A program made the position numbers and the translations under genes. Shown in pieces: positions 49,965-59,378 of a DNA stretch of 64,000 nucleotides (position 1 is its first letter; the number at the start of each line of letters is the position of its first letter). Origin of the DNA: Cryomorphaceae bacterium 1068 (lineage in GTDB: Bacteria > Bacteroidota > Bacteroidia > Flavobacteriales_D > Cryomorphaceae). The notes under the pieces are model-generated. The model was not told the origin of the DNA. It saw only the letters and a list, made by a program, of their open reading frames with translations, and did no database searches. The stretch lies in NCBI GenBank assembly GCA_027214385.1, contig JAPVXR010000007.1:62001-126000 (forward strand), given 5' to 3'.

Positions 49965-50608
49965 TCGAAGCAGTCATATTTGATATGGATGGGCTGCTCA
50001 TTGACAGCGAGCCTTTTTGGCGCCGAGCCGAAATAGCCGTATTCGCCACAGTGGGAATCTCACTTACAGAAGATGATTGCCGCGAAACCATGGGCTATCG
50101 ACTTAATGAAGTGGTAGACCTTTGGTATTCCAGAAAACCTTGGAACAATAAATCAAAAGAGCAGGTCGAGGAGCAAATACTCGCTCATGTACAAAACCTG
50201 ATCGAAACCGAAGGCGTGCCATTGCAAGGTGTCATGGAGACCATCTCTCTTTGCAATGAGCTAAAGCTAAAAACTGCGATTGCTTCTTCTTCGGCCATGC
50301 GTTTGATCAAGGCTACGGTGAAGCGACTCGGACTCGAGGGTACCTTTGAAATATTGCACTCTGCCGAACACGAAGAATACGGAAAACCGCATCCCGCTGT
50401 TTTCATTCATACGGCGAAAAAGCTGGGAGTGCGAAACGAAAATTGCCTAGTCTTTGAAGATTCATTTCACGGCATGGTAGCGGGATTGGCAGCAAAAATG
50501 AACGTTAGCGTAGTGCCTGAGCTAATGAATGACCGTTTTAAGGCGGCTCACTTAGCACTCGACCACCTCGACTCGAAACGCATTAAAGCCTTTATTTTGA
50601 GTCATTAA
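49961..50608 (+). CDS. HAD-superfamily sugar-phosphate phosphatase (HxpB/YniC-like)
   Basis: 215 residues. Nucleophile motif FDMDGLLIDSEPFW, motif II TAIASSSAMRLI, motif III Lys in EEYGKPHPAVF and motif IV LVFEDSFHG. Closest in layout to hexitol- or 2-deoxyglucose-6-phosphatases, which clear phosphorylated sugars in the cytoplasm. Translationally coupled to trkH by a 4-base overlap, without an obvious functional link. Confidence 0.88.
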   Translation: MIEAVIFDMDGLLIDSEPFWRRAEIAVFATVGISLTEDDCRETMGYRLNEVVDLWYSRKPWNNKSKEQVEEQILAHVQNLIETEGVPLQGVMETISLCNELKLKTAIASSSAMRLIKATVKRLGLEGTFEILHSAEHEEYGKPHPAVFIHTAKKLGVRNENCLVFEDSFHGMVAGLAAKMNVSVVPELMNDRFKAAHLALDHLDSKRIKAFILSH

Positions 50609-50640
50609 CTTTTCTAATAAATCCGCGTATAAAGCGTCAT

Positions 50641-51501
50641 ATGCGGATATTCACTCTTTTATTTTTATTGATCTCGCTGCATTCTTTCAGTCAAGAGCTC
50701 GACGAACTCAAAAAGGCGGAATTGCTCTATGAAAACGGTGACTTTCAAGATGCCATTTTCATCTTGGAAAAGTTGATAGACAGCGATAACAATAACTTTG
50801 AAGCACTGCTGCTGCGGGGAAATTGCTTTCAAAAAGAAGAGAAATTTGTTGCCGCTATCCAATCCTACGAAAGAGCTGAAACTCTTCAAAAAGAATCAGC
50901 TTTGCTCAATGCAAATTATGGTGCGGCATTTCTTAATCTCAAGCAGATGGACGAGGCAAAAGAAAGGCTCAAAACTGCATTAAAACTCGATTCAGATTTA
51001 CCCGAAGCCCATTATTTCATGGGCAACTTGGACTACTTCAATTACAGAACATCTGCAGCATTAAGGCATTATTCAAAAGCCATCAAGCTAAAACCTGAGT
51101 ACAGAGATGCTCTTTACATGCGTGCAGCCGCCTACGCCGAAATGGAAGAGTATTCGTTGGCACTGCGCGATTATGAAAAGGTACTGGAATTGGACCCAAA
51201 TTTAGCCGTAGCGAAATACAATATGGCGGTTATCCTCATAGCCAATGAGCAGTACGAAAAGGGTCTGAGTCTGCTCGATGAAGTAAAACCCGAGCAATTG
51301 CCTAACCCCCGAGATTTCTATTACTATCAAGGTGAGGCACTCTACTTTTCAGGTAAGAAAGAAGACTCTTGCGAATTGTATGCTAAAGCCGGAGAAATGG
51401 GCGACCTTGAAGCTCAGGAAATCTACACTAAGCATTGCATGCAAGGGCAGGAACGCGAGGAAAAAAAACCTGAGAAGAAGGTTATTAGAATGGCATTCTA
51501 G
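50641..51501 (+). CDS. Exported tetratricopeptide-repeat protein
   Basis: 286 residues with a signal peptide (MRIFTLLFLLISLHSFSQ) and about six TPR units, e.g. AELLYENGDFQDAIFILEKL, FVAAIQSYERAETLQKESAL and YSLALRDYEKVLELDPNLAV. Probably a periplasmic or outer-membrane scaffold. Partner unknown. Convergent with dacB, overlapping stops by 4 bases. Confidence 0.82.
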   Translation: MRIFTLLFLLISLHSFSQELDELKKAELLYENGDFQDAIFILEKLIDSDNNNFEALLLRGNCFQKEEKFVAAIQSYERAETLQKESALLNANYGAAFLNLKQMDEAKERLKTALKLDSDLPEAHYFMGNLDYFNYRTSAALRHYSKAIKLKPEYRDALYMRAAAYAEMEEYSLALRDYEKVLELDPNLAVAKYNMAVILIANEQYEKGLSLLDEVKPEQLPNPRDFYYYQGEALYFSGKKEDSCELYAKAGEMGDLEAQEIYTKHCMQGQEREEKKPEKKVIRMAF

Positions 51502-52925
51502 TAGTGGCCATACGCCCGTATGAGCCAATCTTCAATTTTCTTTCTGACCTCAGTCCCTGATATTTCGAAATTATTTACCATGATAGCGAAAGCCAGCTCC
51601 CTTCCCGAATACGTTTGAAAAATACCGGCATAAGCCTTTACATTCTTCATACTTCCGGATTTCAATTTGGTATTTCCGGATAAATTGGTGCGTTGTCCGA
51701 ACCACTTCACACTCCCCTCCTTACCTGCTTCGGGAAGCACATCCAGCAGATACTGCTTCTGAACTTGTGAAGTTCGCATACTCACTAAAAGCTGCGTGAG
51801 TTGCAATGCAGAAACGGCTGTAAATCGGGAAAGTCCACTACCGTCATAGGCGAAGAATGTAGCGTCCTTACCCCAGATTTTCTTTAAATATTCTTCCAAC
51901 GCAGCAATACCACCTTCAATTGACGGGTTCCCCTGCTTTGCACCAAGCTGCACCAACAAACCGTCTGCCATCAAATTATCGCTTTCCCGATTGATATGTT
52001 TCACCATTTCGCTGAGCGGAACGGAAACTGTCGTGGCCAATTTCTTGTAAGTAATCGGTTCGCGAAATTGCTCCTTCTCTGCCACATATCCGTTTGACGG
52101 AATACCCGCATCACTTAATCTCTCCCGCAGATGGTACGCCATGAATAGCGCGGGATCAGGAATACTGCCTTTAATGGTGTATCGGTCTTGCCCAAGAGGC
52201 AAAGTACCTCTGACAGTCCGCTTCATTTCCAACGGTGAACCATAAATGTATGCTTGGTCAGATTGGATGGTACTGCTCTCAACTTCCGATTCAATCACCA
52301 TTCCCGGCACTTCGGGGTAAACGCTGAGCAATTCGGCGGGAAGGCCCGGCTCATCAGGAGTTTTGAAGTTTAGGAAATACGTATTGTCATTGAAATTCAA
52401 GCCGTGGATTCCTGCACCGAAATAATTACCCATATCCTCCCAAACCCGAGTTCCCGGTATAGTTTGACCTTGGAGGTGAGCTCCATTGCCAATCACATTA
52501 CCTGCAATGGAATCAATGCCGGCTGCGATCACAAATTGAGTATAGTTCTCAATAAACTCATCAAAACCACCATCGAAATGCCTCGACCCAAGAGATGGAT
52601 CGCCTGAACCAAGAATAAGGACATCACCATACAATACACTATCCTTGATTTCACCCGTGTAGGCCAGGTGGGTATTAAACCGAAAATCTCTGCCCAAATT
52701 TCCCAAGGCCGCAGAGGTGGTAGCCAATTTCCAAACCGAAGCGGGACAAGCTAGTACTTCCTTATTGTATGACTCAATCTCTTCGCCCGTCAGTGCGTCT
52801 GCGAGCATGGCAGAAATGGTGGCTCCTGCCAAGTCGGCATCGGCGACCAGTCGCTCAATTTGAGCTTCAGAAACTAGATTTAAAAAAATTGCACTGATGA
52901 TGAGAACTACGCTTTTTAATGTCAT
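51498..52925 (-). CDS. dacB: D-alanyl-D-alanine carboxypeptidase/endopeptidase (PBP4, S13)
   Basis: 475 residues with a signal peptide ending near SEAQ. The three active-site motifs are present: SxxK as PASVWKLATT (Ser63, Lys66), SxN as RESDNLMADG, and KSG in TKLKSGSMKN in place of the usual KTG. Trims or splits peptidoglycan cross-links in the periplasm. Divergent from the asparagine synthase gene. Confidence 0.94.
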   Translation of the reverse strand: MTLKSVVLIISAIFLNLVSEAQIERLVADADLAGATISAMLADALTGEEIESYNKEVLACPASVWKLATTSAALGNLGRDFRFNTHLAYTGEIKDSVLYGDVLILGSGDPSLGSRHFDGGFDEFIENYTQFVIAAGIDSIAGNVIGNGAHLQGQTIPGTRVWEDMGNYFGAGIHGLNFNDNTYFLNFKTPDEPGLPAELLSVYPEVPGMVIESEVESSTIQSDQAYIYGSPLEMKRTVRGTLPLGQDRYTIKGSIPDPALFMAYHLRERLSDAGIPSNGYVAEKEQFREPITYKKLATTVSVPLSEMVKHINRESDNLMADGLLVQLGAKQGNPSIEGGIAALEEYLKKIWGKDATFFAYDGSGLSRFTAVSALQLTQLLVSMRTSQVQKQYLLDVLPEAGKEGSVKWFGQRTNLSGNTKLKSGSMKNVKAYAGIFQTYSGRELAFAIMVNNFEISGTEVRKKIEDWLIRAYGHY

Positions 52926-52999
52926 TGTTGAATTCTTTCAAAACTATAATGCCAAAAAAGGCCCTTTTCGTATACTTTCGGCCTCGTAAAAGAACTGTT

Positions 53000-54880
53000 T
53001 TGTGTGGAATAGCGGGTATATGGAGTAAAAAAGATATCTCGACATCGAGGTTGGAAGCTTTATCCAAAGCCTCAGAAGCTATTGCAAAGAGAGGTCCAGA
53101 TGCCAAAGGGAAAGCCGTTTTTCCGAAATGTGCTTTAGCCCATCGAAGACTCTCCATCATTGATACAGACTCCCGTTCAGATCAACCGATGAAGAAGGGA
53201 TCACACAGTTTAATCTTCAACGGTGAAATCTACAACTATAAAGAGCTCAAAACAGAGCTGACTTCAAAGGGGTACTCTTTTCAGACGAAGGGAGATACCG
53301 AAGTCTTGTTGATCGGATTGATTGAAGAGGGTGTGAGTTTTTTGAAAAAAGTTAACGGTTTTTTCGCTTTCGGCTTTTATAGCGAAAGTGAAAACAGGCT
53401 GATCATAGGTCGAGACCGCTATGGTATAAAGCCTTTGTACTATCATCGATCAAGTGATGAAGTAATATTTGGGAGTAGTTTGGGTACGGTCATGCCCTAC
53501 TTATCGAAACCGGAAATTGATCAAGAAAGTCTGTCCCTATACCTCGGCTTAAGTTATATCCCTTTCCCAAAGACCATCTTAAGCCACGTTCATAAACTCG
53601 CACCAGGCACCTGTTTGCACTTTCATGGTGATTCGGTCAATGAGGAAATTTTCTATGAGTTAGATATAAGCAAGACGAAGGATATCTCTGCTGATGAGGC
53701 GAAGAAAGCCATAAGAGAAAAACTTACGGAGTCGGTTCGTAAGCGAATGGTTTCGGATGTTCCGTTAGGAACTTTTTTAAGTGGAGGGGTTGACTCCTCG
53801 ATCATCACTCAGATAGCCTCCCAATTTGATCGATCAATTCCCGCTTTCTCCATTGGCTTTCCCGATCAACCCTATTTTGACGAAAGTCAAAAGGCTGCTC
53901 AAATAGCGAAGCACCTTAGGGTAGACCACCACATTTTGGAAGTGACCGAAAACGACCTCGACCGACATTTGGATGATATTCTGAACGCGATGGACGAACC
54001 CTTTGCCGATTCGTCGGGGATTCTGGTGAATATGCTTTCGGAGTTTGCTCGCAAAAAGGTTAAAGTAAGCCTTAGCGGTGATGGAGCAGATGAGCTATTC
54101 GGAGGGTACAATAAGCACCGCGCTTTGTTGCGCTCCATGCAGTCGGATTGGAAAAACGGCCTGCTCAAAAATGCTTCCCCATTGTTGGATGTGCTCCCCT
54201 CCTCCAGGAATCACAAGGCTTTTGATCGTTTTCGAAAGATTCAAAGGTATTCGAAAGGACTGCGATCAGAATTCAAAGATCGCTACCTGGAATGGGCTTG
54301 TTTCACACCCGAAAAGGAAGTGGCCGGTCTTATCAAATCTCATCGCGGCTATTCAAATAACCAAACGATCAGAGCTTATCTCGATCGATTGGATGAGGGA
54401 AATTTTAACTCAGTTTTGGAAACAGATTTCGCGCTGGTTCTGGCGAATGACATGCTTTGTAAGGTAGACGGAATGAGCATGCACCGGAGCTTGGAAGTGA
54501 GGGTACCTTTTCTGGATCACGAATTAGTAGACTACGTTTTTTCGCTGCCTGCTGAGATAAAGCTGAATAATAACTCAGGAAAAATATTGCTGAAAGAAGC
54601 TTTCGCGAATGAGTTTCCAAAAGGTTTTTTCTCAGGGTCAAAAAGAGGTTTTGAAGCCCCTCTTACTCATTGGTTCAAAGGCCCGTTGAGAGAAAGACTG
54701 GAGCGCCTCTTCAAAAAACAACTCATTGAAGAGCAAGGTCTCTTTGACTATGATCAAATACAAGGCTTGATTAAAAACGCTCTGAGTCGGGCACCTGGCG
54801 ACAGTCCACATACATTGTGGGCATTGTTGGTTTTTCAACATTGGTATGAGCGCTTCTTTTTGACATCCACACCCTCATAA
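53000..54880 (+). CDS. asnB: Asparagine synthase (glutamine-hydrolysing)
   Basis: 626 residues if started at TTG 53000. This start is chosen because it puts the catalytic Cys directly after the initiator Met (CGIAGIWS), which the N-terminal nucleophile glutaminase requires; a longer frame from 52919 would bury it and would overlap the dacB start. Glutaminase marks: KRGPDAKG, LAHRRLSIID, FNGEIYNY; synthetase: FLSGGVDSSII, LSGDGADELFGGY. Makes asparagine, or, given its place at the head of a polysaccharide cluster, may amidate a sugar acid. Confidence 0.93.
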   Translation: MCGIAGIWSKKDISTSRLEALSKASEAIAKRGPDAKGKAVFPKCALAHRRLSIIDTDSRSDQPMKKGSHSLIFNGEIYNYKELKTELTSKGYSFQTKGDTEVLLIGLIEEGVSFLKKVNGFFAFGFYSESENRLIIGRDRYGIKPLYYHRSSDEVIFGSSLGTVMPYLSKPEIDQESLSLYLGLSYIPFPKTILSHVHKLAPGTCLHFHGDSVNEEIFYELDISKTKDISADEAKKAIREKLTESVRKRMVSDVPLGTFLSGGVDSSIITQIASQFDRSIPAFSIGFPDQPYFDESQKAAQIAKHLRVDHHILEVTENDLDRHLDDILNAMDEPFADSSGILVNMLSEFARKKVKVSLSGDGADELFGGYNKHRALLRSMQSDWKNGLLKNASPLLDVLPSSRNHKAFDRFRKIQRYSKGLRSEFKDRYLEWACFTPEKEVAGLIKSHRGYSNNQTIRAYLDRLDEGNFNSVLETDFALVLANDMLCKVDGMSMHRSLEVRVPFLDHELVDYVFSLPAEIKLNNNSGKILLKEAFANEFPKGFFSGSKRGFEAPLTHWFKGPLRERLERLFKKQLIEEQGLFDYDQIQGLIKNALSRAPGDSPHTLWALLVFQHWYERFFLTSTPS

Positions 54881-54913
54881 ATTTTACCTTAGGTCTTTCG
54901 CTCAAGATACACT

Positions 54914-56092
54914 ATGCCCCGAATTCTCAGAATAATAAACCGTTTCAATCTTGGTGGCCCTACTTACAATGCCGCCTACCTTACCAAGTACCTGCCTCCG
55001 GAATACGAGACAATGCTTTTGGGCGGGATGAAAGATGAAACTGAGGATAGCTCTCAGTTCATTGTAGAAAATCTGGGCATAACCCCGACTGTACTTCATG
55101 AAATGCATAGAGAAATTAATGTTTTCAATGATGCCGCAGCTTATCGAAAAATTAAAAATATCATAGCCGAATTCAAGCCTGATATTGTTCACACACACGC
55201 ATCCAAGCCAGGCGCTCTAGGCAGATGGGCCGCGCATCAGATGAATGTCCCGGTAATTATTCACACATTTCACGGGCATGTATTCCACTCCTATTTCAAC
55301 CCCGCCAAAACGAGGTTTTATAAATCCCTTGAGCGAAAGCTTGCAAAGATTAGCACGCGCATAATTGCCATTAGCGAAAAGCAAAAAGAGGAATTGTCGA
55401 TCGATCATGAAATATGTCCTGCTGAAAAAATTGAAGTCATCCCACTGGGATTTGACTTAAACCGCTTTCAAGATGGTATTGCCAAAAAGAGAGAGGTTTT
55501 CAGAGAAGAATTTTCTTTGGCAGACGATGATATCGCTGTATCCATTGTCGGAAGGTTGGTCCCGATTAAAAATCACGAACTATTTCTAGACTCTATGAAG
55601 TGGGTCAAGGCGAGAATCAACAAAAAAATCAAGGGCTTTATAGTCGGTGATGGTGAGTCAAGGGCGCAACTCGAGAGTTATTGTTCGGAAATAGGACTCA
55701 GCTACAGCAGCGATTCTGAAGATGATGTAGATATTTACTTCACATCTTGGGTAAAAAATGTAGACTTTGTAAATTCAGGTTCCGACATAATAGCCTTGAC
55801 TTCGAAAAATGAAGGAACACCAGTGAGTCTGATTGAAGCACAAGCGGGAAACAGGGCTATTGTGAGCACTAGAGTCGGTGGTATCGAAGATGTAGTAATA
55901 CCTGACGAGACGGCCCTTCTGAGCGATCCAAACAGTACGGAGGCATTCCAACAAAACTTATTAAAGCTTGCTTCCGATGATGATCTTAGGAAGGCCATGG
56001 GAGAAAGAGGATGGTCATTCGTAAAAGATAAGTTCCACTATGAGCGTTTAGCCCGTGATGTTGCTGCTCTTTACGCGCGGCTATTGGTATAA
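54914..56092 (+). CDS. GT4-family glycosyltransferase
   Basis: 392 residues, GT-B fold. N-terminal NRFNLGGPTYNAAYLTKYL and the acceptor-domain VHTHASKPGALGRWAA; donor domain VSIVGRLVPIKNHELF and the E-x7-E-type GTPVSLIEAQAGNRAIVSTRVGG positions 305-330. Adds a sugar to a lipid-linked or nascent polysaccharide in the cytoplasm. Head of the close run of polysaccharide genes to 61023. Confidence 0.92.
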   Translation: MPRILRIINRFNLGGPTYNAAYLTKYLPPEYETMLLGGMKDETEDSSQFIVENLGITPTVLHEMHREINVFNDAAAYRKIKNIIAEFKPDIVHTHASKPGALGRWAAHQMNVPVIIHTFHGHVFHSYFNPAKTRFYKSLERKLAKISTRIIAISEKQKEELSIDHEICPAEKIEVIPLGFDLNRFQDGIAKKREVFREEFSLADDDIAVSIVGRLVPIKNHELFLDSMKWVKARINKKIKGFIVGDGESRAQLESYCSEIGLSYSSDSEDDVDIYFTSWVKNVDFVNSGSDIIALTSKNEGTPVSLIEAQAGNRAIVSTRVGGIEDVVIPDETALLSDPNSTEAFQQNLLKLASDDDLRKAMGERGWSFVKDKFHYERLARDVAALYARLLV

Positions 56093-56098
56093 TTTTAA

Positions 56099-56107
56099 TA
56101 CTTTCGA
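56099..56107 (+). promoter_or_regulatory. Promoter-like TACTTTCG box before the Wza-like gene
   Basis: TACTTTCG lies about 16 bases before the GTG start and differs from TAnnTTTG in one base; the same sequence (TACTTTCG at about 52972) precedes the asparagine synthase start. Possible shared promoter form. Confidence 0.3.
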
Positions 56108-56120
56108 CGTTTAAAATAGC

Positions 56121-56921
56121 GTGAATAAATTCCGCATGAGAAGAATTCTCTTTTTAGCTCTAGTAGCTTTTACTTTAGGTAGTTGCACCATCAACAAGGA
56201 CCTATTATTCAAGACTCCGACAGATTATACATTTGACGAAGTACCTGATTCTGCTCGTGCAGAAGTGGTTATTGCGCCAAATAATCTTTTGACGTTCAAC
56301 TTCTTTACCGGAAACGGACACATTCTTGTGGAGCAATCCATCGGTAATGGAATCTTGGGCGGTGCAGGTGGTCAGAACAATCAAAACATTACGAATCAGC
56401 GAAACCAAATTTCTTATTTGGTAAATGATGACGGTACAGTTAAACTGCCCGTTCTCGGGAGGGTAAATCTGGACGGTCTCTCCATCAGAGAGGCTGAGAG
56501 TAAACTCGAGGAAATGTACTCTGTTTACTACAATGAGCCATTTGTAATGCTACAAGTTCAGAACAACCGGGTGATCATATCGCCGGGAGCCGGAGGAACC
56601 GCGCAAGTTATCACGCTTGTAAATGCCAATACTACTCTCATGGAGGCTCTGGCTATGGCCGGTGGTGTAAATGCCAGAGGAAATTCCAGCAAAATAAAGC
56701 TGCTTCGAGAGAATCGCGAAACAGGCGAAAGGGAAGTCTATCTTATCGATTTAAGTACCATTGATGGGCTAAAGGCGGCCGATATGATCGTCCAAGCTAA
56801 CGATATCGTCTATGTTGAACCGCTGCCTTTAATTGCCAGAGAATTTGTTGAGGAGATCACACCAATCGTAACTCTGATCACCACAGCAGCCCTTCTTATT
56901 GCCATTTTGAACGTCAATTAG
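56121..56921 (+). CDS. Wza-like polysaccharide export lipoprotein
   Basis: 266 residues from GTG 56121, or 261 from ATG 56136; either leads into a lipoprotein signal ending LGSCTI. The Poly_export domain (YLVNDDGTVKLPVLGRVNLDG, LSIREAESKLEEMY) and a SLBB domain (VVNAN-type TTLMEALAMAGGVNARGNSSKI) follow, with a C-terminal hydrophobic helix. Forms the outer-membrane conduit for exopolysaccharide or capsule. Followed after 3 bases by the Wzc-like gene. Confidence 0.9.
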   Translation: MNKFRMRRILFLALVAFTLGSCTINKDLLFKTPTDYTFDEVPDSARAEVVIAPNNLLTFNFFTGNGHILVEQSIGNGILGGAGGQNNQNITNQRNQISYLVNDDGTVKLPVLGRVNLDGLSIREAESKLEEMYSVYYNEPFVMLQVQNNRVIISPGAGGTAQVITLVNANTTLMEALAMAGGVNARGNSSKIKLLRENRETGEREVYLIDLSTIDGLKAADMIVQANDIVYVEPLPLIAREFVEEITPIVTLITTAALLIAILNVN

Positions 56922-56924
56922 AAC

Positions 56925-59378
56925 ATGTACGGCGAGGACATATCGAAAATCAACAATAGTTTCGAGAGCTATAAGGAGCGACTGACCAATTTCAGCAATG
57001 AATTTGAGCTGGGGCTTTTTCTGCATATCCTCCGCAAGAACCTTTACTTGGTCGTTATTTTCGTCTCATTGGCTATAGCAGGGTCTTATATTTTCCTTAG
57101 ATATACCGCTCCCGTTTACGAAGCAAGAACAGTCCTGCAACTTAGTAATAGCGACAATGCGAAGCGCGTACTGAATGTAAACCAGTTTTACGACAACAAC
57201 AGCTTACTAGCAGAGATTGAGCTCATGCGCTCGAAACTTTTGGTGGAAAGAGTAGTGAAAAAACTCCCTCTTGAGATCTCTTATTTCGAGAAAGGTGAAG
57301 TACTCACTGATCAGCGTTATCCTACCTCATCTTTCGTTATTGAGACTCTTGCCATAGCCGACTCCTCCATCATGGACACCCCGATTTTTGTGCGATTTTC
57401 GGAAGGCAACACCTACCATCTTGAGTTGAGAGGAGTTCAACTTGGAGAGGTTCACAAAGTGGGACAGTTAGCCCAAAACAATTACTTCACCTACAAATTA
57501 CTGGTTATTGATGCGAACCATTTTAATCGAGTAGAAGAAGGCGAAATTGAGTTTTACTTCAAACTAAATAGGTCGCAGACATTAGCGAACCAGTATAGTA
57601 GGCAGCTGGGCATCAAGATTCTCAATAATACGGCGAAGACCGTGGAGCTGAGTTTGAAAGATAATAATCCCGGAATAGCCCGAGACTTTGTGGTCAATCA
57701 TGCCGAGGAGTATATCAAGTTTGAACTTGAAAACAGAGAGCAAAGCGCCACCAGCATCATTCGATTCATAGATAGTCAACTCGATACGGTTTATCGAAAC
57801 CTGAGGGACTCAGAGCTATTGCTCAATATCTACAAAAAGGAAAACAAGATTTCCAATTTGGATAACCTCTCGGGGTTATATTTCGATTACTTCAGGGAGT
57901 TTGAAAACGAGATGGTCGAACTGGAGCTCGAAGAGAGTATGTTGGCTCAGGTGGTCGAGACCATCGAAACAGATTCTGATGTTGATGTCTACAACATCAT
58001 ACCTATTCTGACCGGCACCAAATACGAGACGATAATCGCCTCAATGCTTGAAAGTCTGAGAAATCTGCTCGTTTCGAGAGAAGAAATACAATTTGACATT
58101 AAAGAGGGAAGTGCCAAACTCGAACAACTTGATTACAGCATCAATATTCAAAAAAGGCTGATTATCGAAAGTATTGAATCGGCATTGGATAAAATTCGTC
58201 GTCGCCAAGAATTTTTAAATGGTAAGCTGGCTGAGTACGAAGGTGATTTTAGCGAACTTCCAAAGAAAGAACTCGAATTTGCCAGACTCAAGAGAATTTT
58301 CGACATCAACGAAAAATACTACACGCTCCTTCTGGAAAAGAAAACGGAATACCGTATCTCTCAGGCGGGCTACGTTCCTGAGAACAGAGTGCTCGAGCGA
58401 TTGATCTCTTCCAATGAGCCCATCTCGCCAAAGAAAAACTTGATCACGACAAGTGCCATTTTGGCGGCAGTTCTTTTAAGCCTGCTCATTATTGTAATCA
58501 AGTATCTTCTGCACAGCAACATCACTTCGCTGAGCGAAATCACCAAGCTTTCAAATGCTTCCATCAATATACTTGGGATGATTCCAAAGTATAAAAAGGA
58601 TATTCCTACATCTCAGTTGCTCATTGATAAGAGTCCTAAATCAATGATTTCTGAGGCTTTTCGAAGCTTACGAACGAATCTCCAATTTATGGGAGAAGGC
58701 ACAACTACCGATGAGCCCAGGGTAATATCAATTACGTCAACGACTTCGGGAGAAGGAAAAACGTTTGTTGCCATCAACCTTGCAGGAATTATCGCCTATT
58801 CAGGGCAACGAGTTATTGTACTGGATTTGGACATGAGGAAACCAAAGATCCACATCGGATTTGACGTTGATAACCTCAAGGGAATGAGCACAGTGCTGAT
58901 CGGAAAAAGCTCTTTAGAGGAGTGTATTAGAAACAGTAAAGTCGAAAACCTAGATTTTATTACGGCAGGACCTATCCCTCCAAACCCAGCTGAATTGATC
59001 ATTGGGAAACGAATGAGTGAAGTAATTGAGAGATTGAAAAAAGATTACGATACCATCATAATTGATAACCCACCTGTAGGGTTGGTAACAGATGGTATTC
59101 CGATGATAAAGGAGGCTGATCATCCTATTTTCATTTTCCGTGCTGACTTTTCAAAAAAGCAATACGTACAGATGGTTGATCGCTTGATCAATGAAAACAA
59201 CTTACCCAATTTGTCAGTGGTACTTAACTGTGTTGACGTTGATCGAAATAAATACGGGTACAGCTATGGCTACGGTTACGGCTATGGCTATGGATATGGA
59301 TATGGATACGGTTATGGCTATTACGAGGATGGCAAAAAGGAGAAAAAGTCCTGGGTCCAAAAAATATTTGGTAGCTGA
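56925..59378 (+). CDS. Wzc-like polysaccharide co-polymerase / BY-kinase
   Basis: 817 residues: a Wzz domain between two membrane helices (LVVIFVSLAIAGSYIFL and ITTSAILAAVLLSLLIIVI), a long coiled coil, then the tyrosine kinase with Walker A TSTTSGEGKTFVAINLA, Walker A' VIVLDLDMRKPKI and Walker B IIIDNPPVGLV. The C terminus has about nine Tyr-Gly repeats (GYGYGYGYGYG) before a Lys-rich end, an extreme version of the Tyr-rich cluster that BY-kinases autophosphorylate to control chain length. Confidence 0.94.
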   Translation: MYGEDISKINNSFESYKERLTNFSNEFELGLFLHILRKNLYLVVIFVSLAIAGSYIFLRYTAPVYEARTVLQLSNSDNAKRVLNVNQFYDNNSLLAEIELMRSKLLVERVVKKLPLEISYFEKGEVLTDQRYPTSSFVIETLAIADSSIMDTPIFVRFSEGNTYHLELRGVQLGEVHKVGQLAQNNYFTYKLLVIDANHFNRVEEGEIEFYFKLNRSQTLANQYSRQLGIKILNNTAKTVELSLKDNNPGIARDFVVNHAEEYIKFELENREQSATSIIRFIDSQLDTVYRNLRDSELLLNIYKKENKISNLDNLSGLYFDYFREFENEMVELELEESMLAQVVETIETDSDVDVYNIIPILTGTKYETIIASMLESLRNLLVSREEIQFDIKEGSAKLEQLDYSINIQKRLIIESIESALDKIRRRQEFLNGKLAEYEGDFSELPKKELEFARLKRIFDINEKYYTLLLEKKTEYRISQAGYVPENRVLERLISSNEPISPKKNLITTSAILAAVLLSLLIIVIKYLLHSNITSLSEITKLSNASINILGMIPKYKKDIPTSQLLIDKSPKSMISEAFRSLRTNLQFMGEGTTTDEPRVISITSTTSGEGKTFVAINLAGIIAYSGQRVIVLDLDMRKPKIHIGFDVDNLKGMSTVLIGKSSLEECIRNSKVENLDFITAGPIPPNPAELIIGKRMSEVIERLKKDYDTIIIDNPPVGLVTDGIPMIKEADHPIFIFRADFSKKQYVQMVDRLINENNLPNLSVVLNCVDVDRNKYGYSYGYGYGYGYGYGYGYGYGYYEDGKKEKKSWVQKIFGS
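59263..59322 (+). repeat. In-frame hexanucleotide tract coding (Tyr-Gly)n
   Basis: Units of the form TAYGGN are repeated about nine to ten times without interruption, with third-position variation (GGCTAC, GGTTAC, GGCTAT, GGATAT). Copy-number change would keep the frame and alter the number of phospho-acceptor tyrosines. Confidence 0.8.
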
